Source: an uncultured Treponema sp.
Lineage (GTDB): Bacteria > Spirochaetota > Spirochaetia > Treponematales > Treponemataceae
DNA: 11,670 nucleotides
Assembly (NCBI GenBank): GCA_937891125.1
Contig: CALAEZ010000178.1
Coordinates: forward strand, 1-11,670
Direction of reading: 5' to 3'
In this document: in pieces, positions 1 to 6,051 of the stretch
Layout: the number at the start of each line of letters is the position of its first letter
Position numbering within the stretch: the first letter of the stretch is position 1
Notes under the pieces: model-generated
Seen by the model: the letters and a program-made list of their open reading frames with translations, nothing else
What the model was told of the DNA's origin: nothing
Database searches by the model: none
Program-made: the position numbers and the translations under genes

Positions 1-63
1 TTTATCAAAACTTTTTCAGGTTACGGTTAATTTAGAAAACTCGAATTTCAGGCTAATTAAAGT

Positions 64-1167
64 ATGAGTACTAAATCGCTTGCATACAAACCTGTTCTTA
101 CCTCTTGTGTCATTCTTCTTGCGCTTTCCCTCCTTTTAGTTACGGGCTGTTGCTCCACAAAACACCCTCTTCCGCTCGAAAACCAAGACAAAGCGGAAGC
201 GCCTGTATTTACGTATGCGCCAGAAACCGATGCGCTTTGCTTTAACGAAATCTGGGGATATGTAATGGTGGGGCGCGAAAATGAGTTTTCACCTGCTATG
301 CCCCTAAGCGACGTCGGCTATTTTGTAGGCGCAATCGGTATCTACAGCGAAGTGCTTCCTGTTGTTGCAAAAGAAAAGCATTTTGCGCACTACACCGGGC
401 GGGTGCATCTTGTTACAACCGTTGACACCAGAGCACAGGTGCACGTACTTCTTGATCCGACACTCCCGCTCCGAAAAAAACTTTTAGCGGGTTTAGTTGA
501 AGCCGCATCTACCTATGACGGCTTACAGATAGACTGGGAGGCAATTGGCGAGCGCGATATTGAAAGCTTTCTGTCGTTCCTGCAGGAATTAAAAGACGGA
601 CTTGGCGAAAAGACGCTTTCTGTAGCTCTTCCCGCCCGCACTAAAACGCTTACCAAAGACCCGTTTGACTATGCACGCATTGCAACTATTGCCGACCGCA
701 TGATTATCATGGCGTATGATGAGCACTGGTCGACGAGTAAGCCGGGCGCTGTCGCCTCGTATGACTGGTGCAAGCGGATTGCAGAGTACACGCTTTTGCA
801 CGTGCCAACAGAAAAAATCGTTATGGGACTCCCCTTTTACGGGCGCACCTGGGGCTCATACACTGATGCAAACCGAGCCTTTGGCATGGCAAACATAAGC
901 CGTCTGCAAAAAGAAAACGGCATACACGATTCACACATACAGCGTGAAAACGGCATTCCGTCCTTTACCTACGAGCATAAAACGACTGTTACCGTCTGGT
1001 ACAATGACGCCGAATCAATCCGTACGCTCGCATCGCTCTATAAAGCACTTGGCATAGCACACATAGGCTTCTGGCGCGTGGGACAGGAGGAGCAAAGCAT
1101 TTGGCAGGAGCTTAAGCTCACTCAAGAGCCGTCTGAAGTGGCGACAGAGCAAGACGAGAAACGCTAG
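64..1167 (+). CDS. GH18-family glycoside hydrolase, putative lipoprotein
   Basis: Predicted exported glycosidase of the GH18 (chitinase-like TIM barrel) fold, resembling the catalytic domain of YaaH/YdhD-type cell-wall hydrolases. The N-terminus has a basic start, a hydrophobic stretch (about residues 11-28) and a lipobox ending VTGC, so Cys29 would be lipidated and the enzyme tethered in the periplasm. Barrel motifs appear in order: DGLQIDWE (152-159) with proposed acid/base Glu159, MAYDEHW (216-222), GLPFYGR (255-261), VWYND (311-315) and GFWRVGQE (335-342). The usual DxxDxDxE has Gln155 at its second Asp. There is no LysM or other binding domain; at 367 residues it is essentially one catalytic domain. 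By analogy with YaaH-type proteins it may cut peptidoglycan glycan rather than chitin (inference). No clear Shine-Dalgarno precedes the ATG. Its stop codon overlaps that of the convergent aminopeptidase gene. Confidence 0.85.
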   Translation: MSTKSLAYKPVLTSCVILLALSLLLVTGCCSTKHPLPLENQDKAEAPVFTYAPETDALCFNEIWGYVMVGRENEFSPAMPLSDVGYFVGAIGIYSEVLPVVAKEKHFAHYTGRVHLVTTVDTRAQVHVLLDPTLPLRKKLLAGLVEAASTYDGLQIDWEAIGERDIESFLSFLQELKDGLGEKTLSVALPARTKTLTKDPFDYARIATIADRMIIMAYDEHWSTSKPGAVASYDWCKRIAEYTLLHVPTEKIVMGLPFYGRTWGSYTDANRAFGMANISRLQKENGIHDSHIQRENGIPSFTYEHKTTVTVWYNDAESIRTLASLYKALGIAHIGFWRVGQEEQSIWQELKLTQEPSEVATEQDEKR

Positions 1168-2534
1168 TACACTGATGCATACAGTGTGCGGATTACCTGC
1201 ACTGCATAGTCAATATCCTGAGCGCCTGCCGTCTCGTACGGCGAATGCATTGCCCACTGCGCAAGTCCGATGTCAACACAGGGAACCGACACATGATTCT
1301 GGCTGATGTTTCCGAGCGTACTGCCACCTGCGATATTTGCATTATTTGTAAACACCTGATACGGCACGCTAGCTTTTTCGCAAACAAGCTTAAAAAATGC
1401 GCTCGTTTCTGCATCGGTTGTGTATTTTTGCGCAGCATTGTACTTTATGACAATGCCACCGTTAATATGCGGCTGATTAACGGGGTCGGCGCTTGCAGCA
1501 TAATTAGGGTGCACGGCGTGCGCATTGTCTGCGCTCACCATAAGGCTTTTTGAAAGCGCAATTTTATGCAGCTCGCCTTTCCAACCAAGCTTTTCTGAAA
1601 TCCGCTCAAGCACATCGGATAAAAAGGTAGAATCAGCCCCCTGCCGACTTGAGCTGCCCACTTCTTCGTTATCAAAAAGACAGTAAACAGGAATCATCGA
1701 AAGCGGCTTTTCACACGTATCTGCATCGGTAATAGCGGAAATAAAGCCTTGCACAGTTGTCCACGCACATGCTAAGTCGTCAAGACGCGGAGAAGAGATA
1801 AATTCCTTTTCTGCTCCCCACATGCTTGGAGCTGTACGATTGTAGACAAATAGGTCTGCGCTTAAAATGTCGCTTTCAGAAACAGCAGCCTCCTTTGCCA
1901 CAAGCGCCATAAGCGTGACCTCACTAGAAAGTGAAAACACAGGCTGCATCTCTTGCTGCACATCAATTTTGTGCCCGTCATTTGCCTCACGGTTCATGTG
2001 GATTGCAAGGTTTGGTATAACAAGCAAGTCGCGGTTAAGATTTACCAGCCTCGTTTCTGTCCCCCCCGCATGATTGCGCACCACAATGCGACCAGCAACA
2101 GAAAGCGGGCGGTCAAACCACGGCTGCAGCAGAAGCCCGCCGTATTTTTCGACATTCAATACAACAGCACCCGCGCGCGTAAGCTCAGGATTTTCCTTTA
2201 TCTTAAACATCGGCGAGTCGCTATGGCTTGCCGTCATCATAAAGCCACACGGATCGTGCGCGTGCTGTGCCTGTACCGTAGCGGGAATGCTAAAGGCGAT
2301 AAGAGCTGAGCCATTTTTAGTCACAAAATAACGACCGCCCGCAGTAATCTGCCAGACATTACGCTCAGAAAGCTGAGTAAAGCCCTGTTCTGTAAGCAGC
2401 TTTGCAACTTGTGCCGTTGCATGAAACGCAGTCGGACTTTGCTGTATAAAGTCAAAAAGCGCAGATATCGTATTATTTACCATAGCAACAGATTGTACTG
2501 TTTTGGTCGTACTCTGGCTACTTGCTTTTTTCAC
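1164..2534 (-). CDS. apeB: M18 family aspartyl aminopeptidase
   Basis: Cytosolic dinuclear-zinc aminopeptidase of family M18, which removes N-terminal residues (often acidic) from peptides and typically forms a dodecameric tetrahedral shell. All expected ligand motifs are visible: ASHSDSP (His104), RLDD (Asp252), DNEEVGS (Glu290 general base, Glu291 metal), SADNAHAVHP (Asp336) and a C-terminal MHSPYE (His430). The length of 456 residues is normal for the family. No signal peptide is present. The longest frame begins at a GTG. An ATG at codon 18 (2481-2483) is an attractive alternative because homology to the family begins right there (ISALFDFIQQSPTAFHA). Neither start has a Shine-Dalgarno. 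The gene is transcribed divergently from the tRNA gene and ends within a shared CTAG with the glycosidase gene. Confidence 0.93.
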   Translation of the reverse strand: MKKASSQSTTKTVQSVAMVNNTISALFDFIQQSPTAFHATAQVAKLLTEQGFTQLSERNVWQITAGGRYFVTKNGSALIAFSIPATVQAQHAHDPCGFMMTASHSDSPMFKIKENPELTRAGAVVLNVEKYGGLLLQPWFDRPLSVAGRIVVRNHAGGTETRLVNLNRDLLVIPNLAIHMNREANDGHKIDVQQEMQPVFSLSSEVTLMALVAKEAAVSESDILSADLFVYNRTAPSMWGAEKEFISSPRLDDLACAWTTVQGFISAITDADTCEKPLSMIPVYCLFDNEEVGSSSRQGADSTFLSDVLERISEKLGWKGELHKIALSKSLMVSADNAHAVHPNYAASADPVNQPHINGGIVIKYNAAQKYTTDAETSAFFKLVCEKASVPYQVFTNNANIAGGSTLGNISQNHVSVPCVDIGLAQWAMHSPYETAGAQDIDYAVQVIRTLYASVY

Positions 2535-2550
2535 CGCGCTTTGCTATAGT
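2522..2550 (+). promoter_or_regulatory. Sigma-70-type promoter of the tRNA-Arg gene
   Basis: A -35-like TTGCTT (2522-2527) and a -10-like TATAGT (2545-2550) are separated by exactly 17 nt. Initiation would fall around 2556-2558, a few bases before the mature tRNA 5' end at 2563. The -35 lies inside the first codons of the divergent aminopeptidase gene. Confidence 0.6.
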
Positions 2551-2551
2551 A
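2546..2551 (-). promoter_or_regulatory. Possible divergent -10 element for the aminopeptidase gene
   Basis: The minus strand reads TACTAT here, overlapping by five bases the TATAGT used on the plus strand for the tRNA. Initiation would fall near 2539, about 5 nt before the GTG at 2534, so the message would be almost leaderless if GTG is used, or carry a leader of about 55 nt if the ATG at codon 18 is used. The corresponding -35 position (2569-2574) is a poor match and lies inside the tRNA gene. Confidence 0.3.
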
Positions 2552-2562
2552 CACGCATATTT

Positions 2563-2636
2563 GGCCCTTTAGCTCAGCTGGATAGAGCACATGCCTTCTA
2601 AGCATGTTGTCGGGCGTTCGACTCGCCCATGGGTCA
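2563..2636 (+). tRNA. tRNA-Arg (anticodon UCU)
   Basis: The sequence folds as a cloverleaf. The D-stem is GCTC/GAGC, the anticodon stem CATGC/GCATG encloses the loop CTTCTAA with anticodon TCT (reads AGA and AGG), the variable loop is TTGTC, and the T-stem GGGCG/CGCCC encloses TTCGACT. The acceptor stem GGCCCTT/ATGGGTC pairs except for a T-T opposition at 6-67 and a G-T wobble at 2-71. A73 is the discriminator. CCA is not encoded (ATCA follows), so it must be added after transcription. A promoter lies just upstream and a strong terminator 6 nt downstream, so this is a single-gene transcription unit. Confidence 0.95.
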
Positions 2637-2642
2637 ATCAAT

Positions 2643-2672
2643 AAAAAAAACGGCATCCATGCCGTTTTTTTT
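2643..2672. terminator. Bidirectional intrinsic terminator
   Basis: A perfect 30-base palindrome: eight A, CGGCAT, CC, ATGCCG, eight T. On either strand this gives a GC-rich hairpin (CGGCA/TGCCG with a 4-nt loop) followed by a U8 tract. It terminates the tRNA from the left and the lipoprotein gene, whose stop codon is at 2690, from the right. Confidence 0.9.
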
Positions 2673-2689
2673 ATTTGACAGAAGTAGTG

Positions 2690-3601
2690 CTACTTAGCAA
2701 TTGCAACAGAACCTAAATAGCAAACAAGGCTATACGACATTGAATAATCTGTGGTATCTCGCCCAACAGCAACTGCAAACATTAGCACGTAATACGTGTC
2801 ATCAGCAGAAGCTGTAGAACTGTAATAATAATCGTCATCTCCACTTTCCGGTTCTACATCATATTCATCGTCATCATCATCATTATCATCAAAAAAATCA
2901 AAAGTTCGTTCGTTATCATAGCGACAGGGAATGATAAAATAATCAGGATATTTATCAGCAATGGAAAATGTTTCACTCGAAGAATTATCTGTCCATTCAT
3001 CCGTCGAAGAATCATAGGTAAAATAGGTTTCTTCCCCAGATTCTGATATTCCTGCATACCACCCCGAACCATAATTTTTCGAGATAATCGCAACCGTTTC
3101 TGAAGAATAATAACTAGAAGATGTTGTGCTGTTAATATTTTTCAATCTAAACCTTACTCGTCTATCAGACTTAACCGCAACATCACTTCTATTGATGAAA
3201 GGAGTCCATGCAATCGTCTTCGAACCAAGCTGCTGAAAAGTATACGTGTCAATCATCTTAGTAGCCGCCGCCGATCCGTTACTTGAAGTATTTACACTTA
3301 TAATAGCATTATATTGCGAAAGCATGGTCGAATAGTTATTATAAATTTTATAATAGATGGCAGTTCCTAAATACCTAAATGAACCATCGCTACTTGATTC
3401 AAGAGAAATATTTTGGGAATCTGCCGTTGTAAAATCAAAGTAATTTGATGACTCATCAGAGGAAGTATAACTTGGGGTATTGTTTGTTCCAGCTGGCTCT
3501 GTAAGCGAATAGGTAGTATCCAATCCGCAGGAAACAAAAAAAACATCGGACAGAAAAAGGAGGAAAGCAAAATATAGGATTTTCTGTCCGATGGTGTTCA
3601 T
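2690..3601 (-). CDS. Putative lipoprotein of unknown function, acidic and Ser/Tyr-rich
   Basis: I do not recognise a family. Residues 1-24 form a signal peptide with a hydrophobic core (about 8-23) and a spirochaete-style loose lipobox, FVSC, placing the lipidated Cys at 25. The mature part is rich in Ser, Tyr, Asn, Thr and Asp, with short alternating Ser/Tyr runs (for example around 158-167) that suggest beta structure. A strongly acidic tract (about 238-257) interrupts the C-terminal third before a final hydrophobic beta-like segment (270-303). An exposed, possibly cation-binding surface or periplasmic lipoprotein is plausible but is inference. The DNA is distinctly AT-rich (33-37% GC in lines counted, against 47-60% in lines counted in other genes), consistent with a recently acquired or fast-evolving gene. 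No Shine-Dalgarno precedes the ATG. It ends at the shared terminator beside the tRNA. Confidence 0.8.
   Translation of the reverse strand: MNTIGQKILYFAFLLFLSDVFFVSCGLDTTYSLTEPAGTNNTPSYTSSDESSNYFDFTTADSQNISLESSSDGSFRYLGTAIYYKIYNNYSTMLSQYNAIISVNTSSNGSAAATKMIDTYTFQQLGSKTIAWTPFINRSDVAVKSDRRVRFRLKNINSTTSSSYYSSETVAIISKNYGSGWYAGISESGEETYFTYDSSTDEWTDNSSSETFSIADKYPDYFIIPCRYDNERTFDFFDDNDDDDDEYDVEPESGDDDYYYSSTASADDTYYVLMFAVAVGRDTTDYSMSYSLVCYLGSVAIAK
2865..2890. repeat. Imperfect TCA trinucleotide tract
   Basis: Eight and two-thirds TCA-like units with two single-base interruptions (TCG and TTA). Read on the minus strand it encodes the run of Asp (with one Asn) in the acidic tract of the lipoprotein. 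Slippage in units of three would change the length of the acidic stretch without a frameshift. Confidence 0.75.
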
Positions 3602-3675
3602 AACAATAAAAGAGCTTCGTATAAAAAAAAGTTACAAGAAAAATTTTACAAAACTGCGGCTATTGCACGCTTTGG
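3602..3675. other. AT-rich spacer between the TPR gene and the lipoprotein gene
   Basis: A 74-bp gap. It contains an A8 run at 3623-3630 (T8 in the direction of the lipoprotein gene) and several AT-rich hexamers, but I could not fit a convincing pair of -35 and -10 boxes. I also see no strong hairpin terminator for the operon ending at 3676. A weak GCTA/TAGC stem sits in the last codons of the TPR gene without a following T run. Confidence 0.4.
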
Positions 3676-4416
3676 CTAGTCGATAGCTCCAGAAGCCTGC
3701 AATGAAAGCAATCGGCTCTTTGCAAGATGTGCCCACGTGGTATCGGGATGCACATCGCAGAGCTTTTCATACGCTTCCTGTGCAGCAGCAACATCTGACA
3801 AGGCTTCCTGCACACGGCCAAGGCTAAATAATGCGTGGTCTGCAAGCAAAAAATCCTTCGCGTCTGCAGCTGTCTTGTAATACTGTGCAGCCTGCTCGTT
3901 ATCACCAACATTTTCTGAACACACGGCGGCATTAAAATAGGCAAGCGGAGCGGTATAGGCACCATTTTTTGCAGTAGCAGCTTTAAGCCATGCTGCACGC
4001 GCTTTTTCAAAGTCCTTCTGTTCAAAATACAACTCAGCCATCAGCAGATTTGCGCGCACACCAACAATTCCACCCTTCGCAGCATAAGGAATCAATGCTT
4101 CCAACGAAATAGATTCAGCTTCTGCTAAAGACTTCGTATTTGAAAGGTACTGATCTTCAACCGTTGTTTCCTCACCATCAGCAGAGGTAGCTACAGCCTC
4201 GCTTCCATACTCCTTTGATGTAAGAGAAAAATAGATTGCATCAATGTGAGCAAGTCCTTTTTTAGTACTCTGCTCTGAAACCAAAATTGCGACAACAAGA
4301 ACCACAAGCGCAATAATAACAGCAGCAAGCGCAGCAAGCAGTGGCTTACGTACCGCTGTCAGCTTATCATTCAATCGTGTTGCTAAAGTTTCGTCTGTTT
4401 TAAAATTTTCAGCCAT
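3676..4416 (-). CDS. Membrane-anchored TPR-repeat protein
   Basis: A short cytoplasmic N-terminus with basic residues (Lys19, Arg23, Lys24) leads into one transmembrane helix (about 25-47). The rest is helical and should lie outside the membrane. TPR-like helix pairs are visible near 118-150 (ANLLMAELYFEQKDFEKARAA), 157-188 (YFNAAVCSENVGDNEQAAQYY) and 194-225 (ALFSLGRVQEALSDVAAAQEAYEKL). The layout, one N-terminal anchor plus TPRs in about 250 residues, resembles YfgM-type proteins that assist the Sec translocon or envelope assembly, but sequence identity cannot be judged here. It is the last gene of the rRNA-modification/Cmk-S1 operon, 34 nt after the sigma-54 activator. A clear Shine-Dalgarno supports this start. 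Confidence 0.8.
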   Translation of the reverse strand: MAENFKTDETLATRLNDKLTAVRKPLLAALAAVIIALVVLVVAILVSEQSTKKGLAHIDAIYFSLTSKEYGSEAVATSADGEETTVEDQYLSNTKSLAEAESISLEALIPYAAKGGIVGVRANLLMAELYFEQKDFEKARAAWLKAATAKNGAYTAPLAYFNAAVCSENVGDNEQAAQYYKTAADAKDFLLADHALFSLGRVQEALSDVAAAQEAYEKLCDVHPDTTWAHLAKSRLLSLQASGAID

Positions 4417-4422
4417 TATAAA

Positions 4423-4428
4423 TCTCCC
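4423..4428 (-). promoter_or_regulatory. Ribosome binding site of the TPR gene
   Basis: GGGAGA on the minus strand, 6 nt before the ATG at 4416. It fixes the start and shows the gene is translated independently of the upstream activator. Confidence 0.8.
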
Positions 4429-4450
4429 AAAATGTACTACTTACTCTATT

Positions 4451-6040
4451 TTAGCGTATATGCAACTCGTTTAACAAGCGGGATACATATGTCCGCTGTA
4501 TACCCAAAATTTTTCCCGCCTTAGTCTGATTCCATGCCGTTTCATTAAGAATCTTAATTACATATGCGCGCTTAAACGCATTAACAGCGGTTTTTAATGT
4601 TTTATCCTCTCCACTCGAAGCAATATCGTCAGCAAGAGTTTCATAATCAGTAGCAAGCGCACTGTCTACCGTTGTAATATTTTCTGGCGCCGAAGTAATG
4701 CCCAAATCTACAGCTTGAATGACTGGAGGCGTACCAAACACACAAGAGCGCTCAATACAGTTTTCCAACTCGCGGATATTACCAGGCCAGTAATAGTCGA
4801 ACAAGGTGCGCATTGCAGTCTGAGAAAAACCAGTAAAATTCTTCTTTGTTTCTGCTGCAAATTTTTGTAAGAAATACGAAGCAAGCGGCTCAATATCCTC
4901 TTTACGCTCACGCAGGGGCGGAATGTTGATAGGAAGCACATTCAGTCGGTAGAACAAATCACTCCTAAAATCACCATCCTGCACCATTTGCTCAAGATTA
5001 CGGTTTGTTGCTGCAATAATACGAACATCAACCGTAATGGTCTCACTTGAGCCAACGCGCTCAAAGCTCCGTGATTGAATAACACGCAACAGCTTCGCTT
5101 GCAAATCAAGCGGAAGCTCGCCTATTTCGTCCAAAAAAAGCGTTCCACCATCTGCCATTTCAAAGCGTCCCTTTCGGTCCTGCACCGCATCGGTAAACGC
5201 ACCACGCACATGACCAAAAAGCTCACTTTCAAGCAATGCAGGAGAAAGTGCGGCACAATTAACACGCACAAACGCTTTTTCTGCACGGGGACTTTTCAAG
5301 TGCAGCTGTTCGGCAAAGAGTTCCTTCCCCACGCCACTCTCTCCCGTAATCAACACCGAAGAGTTAGTCACGGCAACTTGCTCAACCACATGAAGCAAAT
5401 TGAGAACAGCGGCGTTTTTTGCAACAAAGGAGTGGTATGAAGCACCATTTTTAATCCGTGCGCTCAGGACAGAGATTTTATCTTGCGCCGACTGGTAACT
5501 ATGTGCATTCGTATAGGCAATTGCAGCCTGTTCCGCCAAAAGCGTCAGTACCTGTAAATCGCTATCATCAAAGCCGCGCGTTTTAGTCTTATTGATAAGC
5601 TCAATAACACCAATACACTGTCCCTTTATGCGCATCGGTATTGCAACCATGGTGCGTGTTACATAGCCTGTTTTTTTTTGAACTTCACTGTTAAAGCGTA
5701 AATCAGATGCCACATCATTTACGATAAGTGGCTTATTCGACTGTACAACCCACCCTGCAATACTATTCATATCGACAGGAATGTTTTTTGCCTCAGCCCC
5801 CTTTGGACCTAAGGCAACAACAAAACGAAGCGAATCATCCTCTTTGTTAACAAGTAACAACGAAGACGATTCGCATTCAACGAGACACATTGCTGCTTCA
5901 AGAATGTACACAAGCAATGCATTCAAATCTGAATAATTTGAATTAATACGTGCATTTATATCAACGAGCGTTTGCAGTTTATCTAAGCTGACCGACTTCG
6001 GTACTTCTTTAGATTCCATACCTGTTTTTTCCACGCTCAT
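4451..6040 (-). CDS. Sigma-54-dependent transcriptional activator with N-terminal GAF domain
   Basis: Bacterial enhancer-binding protein that uses ATP hydrolysis to open promoters bound by RNA polymerase with sigma-54. A GAF sensor domain spans about 38-178 and ends in a helix leading into the AAA+ domain (about 203-435). Visible motifs are Walker A GESGVGKE (233-240), the sigma-54-contacting loop as GAFTDA (280-285, Asp for the usual second Gly), Walker B GGTLFLDE (298-305), arginine-finger region DFRSDLFYRL (358-366... Arg359 and Arg365) and WPGNIRELEN (418-427). A Fis-type helix-turn-helix closes the protein (about 488-527). There is no receiver domain, so control is probably by a small ligand or partner acting on GAF rather than by phosphorylation (inference). 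The ATG sits 11 nt after the Cmk-S1 stop with no Shine-Dalgarno, suggesting translational coupling; Met8 is an alternative start. Confidence 0.93.
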   Translation of the reverse strand: MSVEKTGMESKEVPKSVSLDKLQTLVDINARINSNYSDLNALLVYILEAAMCLVECESSSLLLVNKEDDSLRFVVALGPKGAEAKNIPVDMNSIAGWVVQSNKPLIVNDVASDLRFNSEVQKKTGYVTRTMVAIPMRIKGQCIGVIELINKTKTRGFDDSDLQVLTLLAEQAAIAYTNAHSYQSAQDKISVLSARIKNGASYHSFVAKNAAVLNLLHVVEQVAVTNSSVLITGESGVGKELFAEQLHLKSPRAEKAFVRVNCAALSPALLESELFGHVRGAFTDAVQDRKGRFEMADGGTLFLDEIGELPLDLQAKLLRVIQSRSFERVGSSETITVDVRIIAATNRNLEQMVQDGDFRSDLFYRLNVLPINIPPLRERKEDIEPLASYFLQKFAAETKKNFTGFSQTAMRTLFDYYWPGNIRELENCIERSCVFGTPPVIQAVDLGITSAPENITTVDSALATDYETLADDIASSGEDKTLKTAVNAFKRAYVIKILNETAWNQTKAGKILGIQRTYVSRLLNELHIR

Positions 6041-6051
6041 TGATACACGTA

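Noticed and set aside
1953..2331. Overlapping plus-strand frames antisense to the aminopeptidase
   Set aside because: Arg/Cys-rich shadow translations with no family features; the minus-strand frame has complete catalytic motifs.
2563..2690. tRNA used as an integration site of a mobile island
   Set aside because: No integrase, no repeat of the tRNA 3' end, and the palindrome after the tRNA is fully explained as a terminator.
3602..3675. Phase-variable promoter based on the A8 run
   Set aside because: No -35/-10 pair flanks the run at a sensible spacing, so there is no basis beyond the homopolymer itself.
3660..4025. Minus-strand 121-codon frame overlapping the TPR gene
   Set aside because: Out-of-frame shadow of the TPR gene, rich in Arg, Gln and Leu with no domain; the TPR frame has a good SD and a membrane helix.
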